From an uncultured Lachnospiraceae bacterium (lineage in GTDB: Bacteria; Bacillota; Clostridia; Lachnospirales; Lachnospiraceae): a stretch of DNA of 39,343 nucleotides. The notes below the pieces were generated by a model, which saw only the letters and a program-made list of their open reading frames with translations, did no database searches and was not told where the DNA came from. Where the stretch lies: the NCBI GenBank assembly GCA_910583615.1, contig CAJTXP010000001.1, forward strand, positions 1-39,343, written 5' to 3'. A program made the position numbers and the translations under genes. Of this stretch, positions 16,824-24,486 are shown piece by piece. Position 1 is the first letter of the stretch. The number at the start of each line of letters is the position of its first letter.

Positions 16824-17082
16824 CCTCCGGCTGCCTTATGACTGCCTTTTTCAGCTTCATAAATGCCTCTTATCCTCATGGGAATAACAGGTATTATAAT
16901 CCGCCGGAATCGTCCGATCAATCTGTTTGTCGTGAAATGCTTCCTGGATGCCGTGAATATTCGCAGCTTATGCCTGAGAACAGCTCACCTGACACCGGCA
17001 GTTCAGATATACCAAACTGGTATCTGCAATATATTTTCCTCGGCGTAAACCGAAATACGTTTTATTATCATTTTGATAATAT
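16824..17082. other. Intergenic stretch with a relic of an AAA/DUF4143 gene 3' end
   Basis: About 50 bases at 16993-17042 match, with few changes, the region 22336-22386, which is the last dozen codons plus the bases just past the stop of the AAA ATPase gene at 22341-23600. On the minus strand both read ENILQIPVWYI then stop. A further open stretch of 36 codons (16857-16967, minus) ends just before the regulator but has no start codon. No intact gene is seen. Confidence 0.65.
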
Positions 17083-18636
17083 CTACACTCTGCCCCGCCG
17101 GTCTTCCTCGATCTTTTTCTGCGTCCGTCTGAAGTCGTCTCTCGCTTTCCGGCTCGGCTTTGGCTTTTCTGTACCAAAGGCCCCGCCGAACACCGCCGGA
17201 ATGCCCTCCGGATGCCTCAGTCTGTTGATGGCCCTGATTTTCTGACGGGGCGACCGGTCCGGATCAAGATAACGCGATTCGGCGGCGTCTCCTTCCTCGC
17301 AGTACCGCTTGAAATCGTTCAGGACTCTCTGGTAGCTTTTCCCCGCGTTCTCATGAAAAGCAGCCCGCAGCCGAAACGCTCCGCCCACATCCCCCGGGGA
17401 CTCCCTCGCCAGATATCTTGTGTCCAGACGCAGATAGTCAAAGCAGTAGAATTCTTCCATGCTTTCATATACTTCCCGCAGCTTCCGGTCCACCTTAAAA
17501 TACACGTCCTCGTAATGCGCCTTCCCTGCCAGAAAGAAGATACAACCGCTGTTCAGGTCCACCGCCAGCGGAAGATAGAATCTCTTCTTCCTGCGGCGCT
17601 TCAAAACTTCCAGAAGCTCCTCCAGATAAGTTTCAAAAAAATCCGGTTTCCACACGCAGAACCCGTTCTCCACGTTCCAGCCGCCGGCGCCTCTCATGCC
17701 GCCGTTCTTTTTGCTGACGAACTCATAGCCATCCTCACTGTCGCACCAGGCCTCGAAAAGCCGCATGGAGAAATCCTGCTTCCGCCTGTTTGTCCGGTTC
17801 TCATTCCCGAGGGGATACCCGCTGTCCTGCAGCCAGTTCCTGATCCTGATATGGACCGCCCTCTGCTTCAGCTTCGCGGTCAGCCAGGGCAGATAAGCCG
17901 TCTCTCCGGCCATGCTCTCCCGGTGTTTCAGATCCTGCAGCAGCCCGGCCGTCCTTTCCCGGTCCGGCCCCCGCAGGCGCCCGGCCAGCTCCTTCAGCTC
18001 TTCCTGGATCTGCGCCACGGAAAGGCTTCCGGGTTCCGACGTCTTCTCAAAGCCCGCCCGCAGAAGTTCGTACAGCCACTCCCGGCCGTCCTCCTTGATG
18101 CTTTCATCCAGATTCTCATCCCGGTCTTTCCGACTGTCATGATAGTAATAATAGACCTGATAACAGGCGCTGCGCGCCGCCAGATACTCCAGAAGCCACA
18201 GATAATATTCCCGGTCTGAGATCAGGCCCTCTTCCCGGCCGGCGTCGTACAGCCAGAGCTCTTCCCAAAAATCCCGCCTCTCCCGCTCCTCCTCCGGAGC
18301 CTTTCTCTGCAGTACGCCGCCCGACCGTTTCCGCACGGCCTCCCTTAACTGCTTCCTGATCTGGGCCTCGTACGCAACCCATTGAAGGTCTTCTTCCAGA
18401 AGCCATGGAAAACGTTCCTCCAAAAGCTTCTTCAGCTCCTCCGGAAGCTGTGCAAAATGTTCTTTCAGCTGCTGTCCGATCTCCTCCGGAAGCTGCGGCA
18501 GATGCACCCGCAGCAGCTCCTTTGGCTTTTCCGGAAGCTGCAGATATGCTTCTCTCACCTGTTCTTTCCGCTCCCGGTAGTCTTTCTTCAGGTCATAATA
18601 AAACCGCCCCCGAATCCCGTTCACAGATTTTTCCAT
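17083..18636 (-). CDS. Unrecognised 517-residue protein with 15-residue helical repeats
   Basis: I do not recognise the family. The protein is charged and probably soluble, with no signal peptide or membrane segment. Residues 33-77 are three tandem 15-residue units of the form QLPEELKKLLEERFP (45-bp period in the DNA), predicted to be amphipathic helices. A helical middle follows (WLLEEDLQWVAYEAQIRKQL; LWLLEYLAARSACYQVYYYY). The mixed C-terminal half includes RFYLPLAVDLNSGCIFFLAG, and the tail is very basic (RKARDDFRRTQKKIEEDRR). The start at 18636 follows AAGGGGGGCGCA and overlaps the upstream gene's end by 16 bases, so the two are translationally coupled and probably work together. A toxin, immunity or element-encoded role is possible but unsupported. 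Confidence 0.75.
   Translation of the reverse strand: MEKSVNGIRGRFYYDLKKDYRERKEQVREAYLQLPEKPKELLRVHLPQLPEEIGQQLKEHFAQLPEELKKLLEERFPWLLEEDLQWVAYEAQIRKQLREAVRKRSGGVLQRKAPEEERERRDFWEELWLYDAGREEGLISDREYYLWLLEYLAARSACYQVYYYYHDSRKDRDENLDESIKEDGREWLYELLRAGFEKTSEPGSLSVAQIQEELKELAGRLRGPDRERTAGLLQDLKHRESMAGETAYLPWLTAKLKQRAVHIRIRNWLQDSGYPLGNENRTNRRKQDFSMRLFEAWCDSEDGYEFVSKKNGGMRGAGGWNVENGFCVWKPDFFETYLEELLEVLKRRRKKRFYLPLAVDLNSGCIFFLAGKAHYEDVYFKVDRKLREVYESMEEFYCFDYLRLDTRYLARESPGDVGGAFRLRAAFHENAGKSYQRVLNDFKRYCEEGDAAESRYLDPDRSPRQKIRAINRLRHPEGIPAVFGGAFGTEKPKPSRKARDDFRRTQKKIEEDRRGRV
18406..18540 (-). repeat. Three tandem 45-bp repeats inside the 517-residue gene
   Basis: The 10-mer CCGGAAGCTG (plus strand) recurs at 18441, 18486 and 18531, exactly 45 bp apart. 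Each unit encodes one 15-residue QLPEE-type helix. The copies have diverged elsewhere, so it is an old protein repeat, not a fresh expansion. Confidence 0.8.
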
Positions 18637-19772
18637 TGCGCCCCCCTTGCACAGCGCTCTGCCTGCCGGCAGGGGCCGTCATAGATACTGCTGTACACGT
18701 CCAGCACCTGATCGGTATCCATCAGAGGCGGAATCCCCCGTTTCACCAGATACAGGCTCACCATCTCTTCCAGATCCTCACAGAACCCTTTCAGCACCTC
18801 CGGCTTCGCCTGCTCGAACAGCTCCGCGAACTTCCGGCAGGCTGCCAGATACTCCTCCTGATAAGTAAAGAGCAAAACCAGGTACTCCAGATCGGCCTGC
18901 TTCTGGGCCCACTCCGCCCCGGCCTCGTACAGCGCCTCCTCACACCCTTCCGGATACATCCAGTCTTCCACGAAGTCGTTGAACCCGTCCTCATCATATT
19001 CATATCCACAGTCGTCTTCATATTCTTCTTCCGCATCATAACCGTCAAGGCCATCCTCTTCTTCCGGTTCTTCCTCGACGCCGCTGTCCTCATCTTCTTC
19101 CACGGTATCCTTCGGTCTTACCGCCCAGGGATCAGGCGCTTTGCCGCAGTATATTTTTTTAAAAAAACTCCGCTTTACGTTTCCTTCCTCGGTCATAAAA
19201 GCAGGCCGGTTCACCGGCAGGTCCCAATCGTTGCTCATCGGATAATCATATCCTGCTTTGGGACACGAGAGGACCCGGTAGAGGTGAAAGCCGAAATGCT
19301 CGTCATACCCCCAGAACAACTCGTTTTTTTTGTTCCCGTCCGAATCCGACATCACGCACCAGTTCATCCAGAGCCGCTTCGCCTGCTCCAGCAGGAAAGC
19401 GAAATCCGTCCGCGCCTTCATCGTACCGCCGCGTACCAGGGCATAATCTCCCTTATTCAGGCTGCACCGCATGACCAGGTAGAGGTAGCTGCCGTACAGC
19501 TCCTTCCGATCCTGAATCCAGGGTTCTGACAGACTCTCCCCGGTCTTCGGATCCGTGAAGGTGCCCTCCCGCTGCTTCTCCGCCCAGAGGGAGAGGATCT
19601 CTCCCACCAGGCCGCAGAGCTTCTCCTGACTGAACGCTCCGTTCCCGTCCGTAATCTCCGGCCGAAAAGAAACGCCGTGCCCTTTCATGTGGCTTAAGAG
19701 CCTGTCCGCTACATCCTGAAGACACAGGAGATTTTTTTGATAATTCTCATAATTTTCCAACAATGATTTCAT
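18621..19772 (-). CDS. Unrecognised 383-residue acidic protein
   Basis: No known family recognised. The N-terminal half is mixed and globular (SLLENYENYQKNLLCLQDVA; DRKELYGSYLYLVMRCSLNK; KNELFWGYDEHFGFHLYRVL). Residues about 220-270 are almost all Glu, Asp, Gly and Tyr (EEEPEEEDGLDGYDAEEEY). A helical C-terminal third ends near DVYSSIYDGPCRQAERCARG. Low-complexity acidic belts occur in DNA-mimic proteins, in chaperone-like proteins and in metal binders; nothing here chooses between them. I start at ATG 19772 after AGGAAAGGTG; a GTG nine bases earlier is the alternative. It is the first gene of a two-gene unit with the 517-residue protein, from a plausible promoter at 19842-19870. Confidence 0.75.
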   Translation of the reverse strand: MKSLLENYENYQKNLLCLQDVADRLLSHMKGHGVSFRPEITDGNGAFSQEKLCGLVGEILSLWAEKQREGTFTDPKTGESLSEPWIQDRKELYGSYLYLVMRCSLNKGDYALVRGGTMKARTDFAFLLEQAKRLWMNWCVMSDSDGNKKNELFWGYDEHFGFHLYRVLSCPKAGYDYPMSNDWDLPVNRPAFMTEEGNVKRSFFKKIYCGKAPDPWAVRPKDTVEEDEDSGVEEEPEEEDGLDGYDAEEEYEDDCGYEYDEDGFNDFVEDWMYPEGCEEALYEAGAEWAQKQADLEYLVLLFTYQEEYLAACRKFAELFEQAKPEVLKGFCEDLEEMVSLYLVKRGIPPLMDTDQVLDVYSSIYDGPCRQAERCARGAQWKNL

Positions 19773-19841
19773 GCTTGTCACCGCACCTTTCCTGATTTTG
19801 AAATGGAGGATTCCGCACCCGGGACCTGTCCCCGTGCTTCT

Positions 19842-19870
19842 ATCCTACCATATTTAAAGAAGAGCGCCAA
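19842..19870 (-). promoter_or_regulatory. Possible promoter of the two unknown genes
   Basis: TTGGCG (19870-19865), 17 bases, TAGGAT (19847-19842) on the minus strand. Each hexamer matches consensus at four of six positions. It lies in the 134-base gap before ATG 19772. Confidence 0.4.
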
Positions 19871-19906
19871 TATGGGTCCCGTAACATTTACGAGCATCCG
19901 GCGGTT

Positions 19907-20291
19907 TCATTTCCAAATCCGCAGGTAGGGCGCCACCAGCAGCATGTACAGATTCCCCACCGCCTCATCGATCTTTTGCATGGCGGAAACCAGCCATTTT
20001 TCGGAGATGTATGTTTCCACAAGATCCCCTGTATCCGAAGACGCGGACTCGGCGGCCAGCGCCCGCAGGGCCTTTGGGCTGTAATCGCGCTCAGAGAGCA
20101 GGATCTGTCCGCGGATGGCTCCCGCGGCAAGTTCGCTGCCGCCGGGATCCGGCAGTTCCCCGGTGTACCCGCATCGGAGGACGCAGTCCAGATCGTTGAA
20201 CTCCTGCCATGCGGCCATGTAGCGCCTGAGACTTTGCCGCCAGCTCCAGACGCTCTTCCAGCGTCATAAGCTTCCTGTCCTCGTTTCTCAT
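19907..20291 (-). pseudogene. Small helical protein of the ClpP/VirD4-like operon, apparently frameshifted
   Basis: The gene begins at ATG 20291 with an excellent ribosome site (AAAGGAGGAAGT) and reads MRNEDRKLMTLEERLELAA. Near 20232-20236 that frame becomes unnatural, while the next frame continues sensibly as SLRRYMAAWQEFNDLDCVLR to the stop at 19907. Removing one A from the AAA run at the junction joins the two into a protein of about 127 residues with a mostly helical C-terminal end (LVSAMQKIDEAVGNLYMLLV). The reading across the junction is inference. If the shift is real, the downstream part could still be made from the internal ATG at 20218 (103 residues). The family is unknown. The start overlaps the restored stop of the VirD4-like gene as ATGA. 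Confidence 0.6.
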
Positions 20292-20366
20292 ACTTCCTCC
20301 TTTCCAGGCCCCGCCGCGATTTCATCCGAAGCCCCTTTCAGCGATTCCATCAGCCTGTGGTAGGCG

Positions 20367-21587
20367 TCATCCCGGCTCAGCTTTTTGGGCTTTCTGCGGC
20401 CTGCTTCCCCGTGTGAAGAGGTACAGACTGTCCAGCGGGAGGTTCAGGACCGTGGAAACCTGACAGTTGACTTTTTCCGCAAAATACTGCGCAGTCTGCG
20501 TATCCGTCCCGCCCAGATACAGGCAGTGGTCGCAGTTGTTGATGATGGTCTGGGCCTTCACATGGCCGTAGAGGCCCTCCAGCTGCGAGAGGCTCTGGAC
20601 GATCAGGCTGACGCAGATCTCCCGGGACCGGATCACGGATATGATTTTGTCAAAATCCGGAATCACGGTGTTGGTACTGAAATCGTCCAGAAGAAAGCGC
20701 ACCGGGATCGGGAGACGGCTGTCCGGGCGCCTGTCCGCAGCGGCCATCAGGTACTGCAGCGCCTGCGTATAGAAGAGATTGATCAGGGCGTCCTGACTGC
20801 GGTCGGAATCGCTGACTGACAAAAACAACGCCGTTTTGCCCCGGAGGAACGCGCCCAGATCCACCTGCCGCTTCATGCGGAACATCCGTTTTGTACTGGA
20901 ACAGGCCACCACATCCAGATGCTGAGCCAAGATCCCCCGGATGCTGGCGTCCATCTTTTCCGCTTTTGTGTTCTGCCGGATCATCTCGATCTTCCGTGCG
21001 AAGGCGCTGTTCGGGTGCGTGATGCACTCCTCCTCCACCACGTGTTCCAGTTCCTCAGACCACATTTTGGTAAGGAAGGTGTACGCTTCGTACAGGTTAT
21101 GGTGCTCTTTGGGCAGCAGGTTCAGGACAAAGAGGATAATCGCCTCCAGATACATCTGGGCCGCCTGATCCCAGAACGGTTCTTTTCCGTTTGTCTCCGG
21201 GCAGAGGGCCTTCGCCACCTTCTTCACATCCTGCTCGTTGTAGTAGTCGCCGTCCCGGTTGGCGTCTCTGTCCCGGCACTCCCGGATATAAGCCAGAGGG
21301 TTATACCCCCAGGGGGTGTATGCCGTGTCCGTGAAATCCAGATGCATGACCTTGTAGCCTTTCTTCTCCAGATACCTGCCGTACTGCCTGCACAGATTTC
21401 CCTTGGTATCGGCCACGATCAGGCTTTCCTGCGTGTGGAGGATATTGGGCACCACATAGCCTCTGGTCTTGCCGCCGCCGGAAGGCCCCACCACCAGATC
21501 ATTGTTGTTGAGCCCCGTCGCCCAGGTGTCGTTGTCTGCGAAGATGCCCTTCGCAAGGATACGTTTGGATTGGATGTCCTGATACAT
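20367..21587 (-). CDS. VirD4/TraG-like conjugative coupling ATPase without membrane segments (3' frameshift)
   Basis: A 406-residue P-loop ATPase of the VirD4/TraG coupling-protein family. Walker A is VVGPSGGGKTRGYVVPNIL (near residues 32-50). Then come LIVADTKGNLCRQYGRYL, PFWDQAAQMYLEAIILFVL, Walker B-like IPVRFLLDDFSTN, and the sensor-like LIVQSLSQLEGLYG. Family members normally begin with two membrane helices and ~100-200 more residues; here the gene starts directly at the ATPase core with a clear ribosome site (AAGGAAGGAGAAAAAGA). At the 3' end a run of four G (20407-20410) appears to carry one extra base. With three, the frame runs on as EAGRRKPKKLSRDDAYHRLM to a TGA at 20288 that overlaps the next start. 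Full DNA transfer is unlikely without its anchor. It lies 18 bases after the ClpP-like gene. Confidence 0.82.
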   Translation of the reverse strand: MYQDIQSKRILAKGIFADNDTWATGLNNNDLVVGPSGGGKTRGYVVPNILHTQESLIVADTKGNLCRQYGRYLEKKGYKVMHLDFTDTAYTPWGYNPLAYIRECRDRDANRDGDYYNEQDVKKVAKALCPETNGKEPFWDQAAQMYLEAIILFVLNLLPKEHHNLYEAYTFLTKMWSEELEHVVEEECITHPNSAFARKIEMIRQNTKAEKMDASIRGILAQHLDVVACSSTKRMFRMKRQVDLGAFLRGKTALFLSVSDSDRSQDALINLFYTQALQYLMAAADRRPDSRLPIPVRFLLDDFSTNTVIPDFDKIISVIRSREICVSLIVQSLSQLEGLYGHVKAQTIINNCDHCLYLGGTDTQTAQYFAEKVNCQVSTVLNLPLDSLYLFTRGSRPQKAQKAEPG

Positions 21588-21605
21588 TCTTTTTCTCCTT
21601 CCTTC

Positions 21606-22190
21606 TTACAGATCTGTGATGATATGGTCCGCCAGGCCGAACTCCACGGCCTCCTTTGCCCGGAAATAACTGTCGGTGGCGGTCCTTGCCAGAATTTCCT
21701 CCATGCTCTTGCCGGAGTGCTCCGCAATGACCCCGGCGATGATCCGGCGGGTCTCCATCAGGTCGTCGCTGACCGCCTTCAGCTTCAGGGCGCTGCCGCC
21801 GGTCTGGACGATCAGCGGGTCATGGATCATGATGCGGCTGTGGGGCAGCATATCCCGCCGGCTGCCGGAGACGAAGAGCAGAGCCGCCATGGAAGCCGCC
21901 AGCCCCACGCAGACGGTCCGGATGGGGCAGCTTACCGCCTGCATCACGTCGTAAAGCGCCATGCCGCTGTCCACGCCGCCGCCGGGACTGTTGATGTAAA
22001 GGGTGATCTGTCCCTCCGGGTCCTCCCGCTGCAGGTAACGCAGCTGGCGGATCAGGGCGTTCACCGAATCCGCGTTCACCTCTCCCACCAGCTCCACCTC
22101 CCGGCGGGACAGCATCTCGTCCTGAATGGGGATAAGGCAGTAACCATGAGTCGATTCTTTGATGATCCTCGCTTCGTTTGCACTGTACAT
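21606..22190 (-). CDS. ClpP-like serine protease
   Basis: A 194-residue protease of the ClpP/crotonase fold. The catalytic serine sits in VGLAASMAALLFVSG, the histidine in PHSRIMIHDPLI, and the aspartate in RTATDSYFRAKEAVEFGLAD. The GGG loop INSPGGGVDSGMALYD is present, so the triad looks intact. Divergence from housekeeping ClpP (odd N-terminus MYSANEARIIKESTHGYC, no usual processing region) suggests an accessory paralogue. I start at ATG 22190, eight bases after AGGAGG; the longer frame from 22319 runs through the palindrome and has no ribosome site. It leads the operon with the VirD4-like ATPase. ClpP normally needs an AAA+ unfoldase. No ClpX or ClpA is near, so whether the neighbouring ATPase plays that part is an open question. 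Confidence 0.88.
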   Translation of the reverse strand: MYSANEARIIKESTHGYCLIPIQDEMLSRREVELVGEVNADSVNALIRQLRYLQREDPEGQITLYINSPGGGVDSGMALYDVMQAVSCPIRTVCVGLAASMAALLFVSGSRRDMLPHSRIMIHDPLIVQTGGSALKLKAVSDDLMETRRIIAGVIAEHSGKSMEEILARTATDSYFRAKEAVEFGLADHIITDL

Positions 22191-22278
22191 AATGATTCCT
22201 CCTGATATGAAAATCGCCGGCAGCAGCATGAAAAAAGCGCCCGCCATACAATACACATTATGACAGACGCTTCTTTTC

Positions 22279-22301
22279 ATTTTCGTAAATTTTACGAAAA
22301 T
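22279..22301. promoter_or_regulatory. 23-bp palindrome upstream of the ClpP-like operon (operator candidate)
   Basis: ATTTTCGTAAA (22279-22289), one T, then TTTACGAAAAT (22291-22301): a perfect inverted repeat of 11 bp, about 90 bases before ATG 22190. It has the form of a dimeric regulator site. No regulator gene is adjacent. A -10-like CATAAT lies downstream of it on the minus strand. Confidence 0.55.
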
Positions 22302-22340
22302 ACACATATGCAGTTTCATTATTTTGTTGTAACCGCCAGC

Positions 22341-23600
22341 TCAGATATACCAAACCGGTATCTGCAGTATATTTTCCCTCAGGCTTCCGACATCCGGGCA
22401 GTTACAGATAACCGCCCCCATTCCCCTCTTTTTCCCGGGGATTTGATCCAGTACGGCAAATGCAGCGGTCATAACAGCCTTTGCCTGTGTATTTTTCTTA
22501 ATCTCAATGGGATATAAAGTTCCGTTTTCCTCAATAATCAGATCAATCTCCGTCTCCAATTCCAGTGTTTCTCCATCCTCTTTCACCTTTTTCTTATCAC
22601 GTCCCCGGTAATAGGATACAAAATAGCGGTAGTCCAGACCCTCGTTGGCAAATGATTTTAAGATCTCGGATACCACAAAGGTTTCAAATACAGGCCCGTT
22701 CATTGCCCCGTAAGCAAGAGTTTCAGGCGTCAGCCATCTCGTAAGATAGCAGACCAGTCCGGTATCCCTGAAATAAAGCTTCGGCGATTTGATTGCCCGT
22801 TTTAAGACATGGGAAGTGTAAGGCTCCAGCAGATAAACAATACCGGATGCTTCCAGGATGGAGACCCATTTTTTTACGGTCCCCACATCCTTTCCAATCT
22901 CAGAAGCCACAGCGGAATAATTCAGGATCTCTCCGGTTCTTGCGGCAGCCGCGATCATAAACTGCCGAAAGGCACTTAAATCCTGGACGGCCGCCAGTTC
23001 CCGCACGTCCCTCTCTATATAGGTCTTTACGTAGTCTGCATAGAATGCACTCCATTCTTTCGCACCATCCTGAAGCTCCGGATATCCGCCCATATGAATC
23101 ATTTCCCAGATATTTTTTGGCTTTTGCAGCGACTCTCTGCGTTCGGCCACATATTCCATCGTCGGAAGAAAATGTTTGTTGAAACCATCGCCCATGCACT
23201 CCCGCATGGACAGGCCGGAAAGCTCTATGATCCCGATTCGCCCGGACAGGGATTCCGAAATATCCCGCATCAAATGAAAGGGCTGCGAACCGGACAGGCA
23301 GAACAGTCCCTTTTCCCCGCTTTCATCACATTTGATCTTAATATAGCGAAACAGTTCTTTCGCCCTTTGTACCTCGTCAATGGTGACAGGCGGAGCATTC
23401 AGTGTCAAAAACATGTCTCCCGCTTCCCTTGCCTGCTGTTCCAGAAACGGATCATCCAGAGACACATATTTTCTGTCAGGAAATATCTTTTTCAGCAGCG
23501 TGGATTTTCCTACCTGCCTTGCACCTGTTACCAGAATTGCTTTGTATGTTTTTTCATATCTGCACAGTCTGTCTTCCAACGCCCTCTTAATATAATCCAT
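22341..23600 (-). CDS. AAA ATPase with DUF4143 (PD-(D/E)XK-like) C-terminus
   Basis: A 419-residue protein of the AAA_14/DUF4143 family. Walker A is VTGARQVGKSTLLKKIF (near residues 24-40), the Walker B-like site is PPVTIDEVQRA, and the sensor is GLFCLSGSQPF. The C-terminal domain has FETFVVSEILKSF and TEIDLIIEENGTLYPIEIKK, the spacing of a PD-(D/E)XK nuclease-like core (Asp, then Glu-x-Lys). A winged-helix-like middle reads YSAVASEIGKDVGTVKKWVS. These proteins are common in multiple, variable copies in gut bacteria and their role is unclear. AAAGGAG precedes ATG 23600. A perfect 20-bp inverted repeat lies just upstream, and a relic of the gene's 3' end lies 5.3 kb away at 16993-17042. Confidence 0.9.
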   Translation of the reverse strand: MDYIKRALEDRLCRYEKTYKAILVTGARQVGKSTLLKKIFPDRKYVSLDDPFLEQQAREAGDMFLTLNAPPVTIDEVQRAKELFRYIKIKCDESGEKGLFCLSGSQPFHLMRDISESLSGRIGIIELSGLSMRECMGDGFNKHFLPTMEYVAERRESLQKPKNIWEMIHMGGYPELQDGAKEWSAFYADYVKTYIERDVRELAAVQDLSAFRQFMIAAAARTGEILNYSAVASEIGKDVGTVKKWVSILEASGIVYLLEPYTSHVLKRAIKSPKLYFRDTGLVCYLTRWLTPETLAYGAMNGPVFETFVVSEILKSFANEGLDYRYFVSYYRGRDKKKVKEDGETLELETEIDLIIEENGTLYPIEIKKNTQAKAVMTAAFAVLDQIPGKKRGMGAVICNCPDVGSLRENILQIPVWYI

Positions 23601-23626
23601 CTCCCATTTCTCCTTTACGCAAAACA

Positions 23627-23669
23627 GATTATGGCAAATTTAGATTCATAATCTAAATTTGCCATAATC
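23627..23669. promoter_or_regulatory. Perfect 20-bp inverted repeat before the AAA/DUF4143 gene
   Basis: GATTATGGCAAATTTAGATT (23627-23646), CAT, then its exact reverse complement (23650-23669). The repeat begins 26 bases upstream of ATG 23600. It may be an operator, a 5' RNA hairpin or the end of a mobile unit. Confidence 0.8.
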
Positions 23670-23763
23670 ATATCATAGGATATGCAATTTTTCAATGTTT
23701 ATTCCTGTCGATTGCTGTCTTTTTTCTGGTGTTTTTCCACATCTGACGCTTTTGATTCTAATC

Positions 23764-24486
23764 TCAATCCCCGGCCGCTCCAATCAGATTCTCCCCGTTT
23801 TCCGCAATCACCTTCTGATACCAGAAGAAGGATTCCTTTCTCCGTCTGGAGAAATCTCCGGTTCCGTCGTCGTAGCGCTCCACGAAGATAAATCCGTACC
23901 GCTTCGCCATCTCTCCCGTGGATGCGCTCACCAGATCAATACAGCCCCAGGGCGTGTAGCCCCGAAGATCCACGCCGTCCAGCACCGCCTTGTGCATCTC
24001 GCGGATATGCTGGCTTAGATAGTCAATCCGGTAATCATCCCGGGCTTTCCCGTCCTCGTCGATCTTGTCATAGGCGCCCAGTCCGTTTTCCACCACGAAG
24101 ATCGGAAGCTGATAGCGATCCCAGATCTCGTTCAGGGAGTACCGCAGCCCCTCCGGATCGATCTGCCATCCCCAGTCGGAAGCCTTGAGATAAGGATTCT
24201 TCACGCCGCCGATCAGATTTCCCTTTCCGCTCTGTGCGTCCGGATCCGCCGTCTCGCAGATGGACATGTAGTAGGAACAGGTACAGTAATCTACCGGGCC
24301 GGCCGCCAGTATCTCTGTGTCCTTTGGCTCCATATGAATCTCGATGCCGTTTTCTTTAAAATATCTCCAGATATAGTTCGGATATTTTCCGCAGCACTGT
24401 ACGTCAGAACAAAACCAGTTCATGATATGGTTCTTCTTCTGATTGGCAAGCTGATCCTTGGACCCGGATGCTGGAACCAGGTGCAT
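23764..24486 (-). pseudogene. Truncated family 1 glycoside hydrolase (6-phospho-beta-glucosidase type)
   Basis: This is the C-terminal half of a GH1 enzyme of the kind that cleaves PTS-imported beta-glucosides such as cellobiose 6-phosphate or salicin 6-phosphate. The catalytic nucleophile is in PIFVVENGLGAYD. DYRIDYLSQHIREMHKAVLD, GYTPWGCIDLVSASTGEM, KRYGFIFV and FFWYQKVIAENG are typical. About 240 of the usual ~470 residues remain. The N-terminal half, with the acid/base NEP motif, is absent. The ATG at 24486 has no ribosome site, and the homology stops abruptly near there. No PTS or antiterminator gene is adjacent. It is best read as a remnant. Confidence 0.88.

Noticed and set aside
16857..16967. 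36-codon minus-strand stretch ending before the OmpR-type regulator
   Set aside because: It reads plausibly but has no start codon, is preceded by a stop, and matches nothing I recognise.
19907..22190. A complete integrative conjugative element
   Set aside because: No relaxase, integrase, VirB4, VirB6 or attachment site was found in the window.
22191..22319. Longer N-terminus for the ClpP-like protein from 22319
   Set aside because: It has no ribosome site and crosses the 23-bp palindrome; AGGAGG sits properly before ATG 22190.
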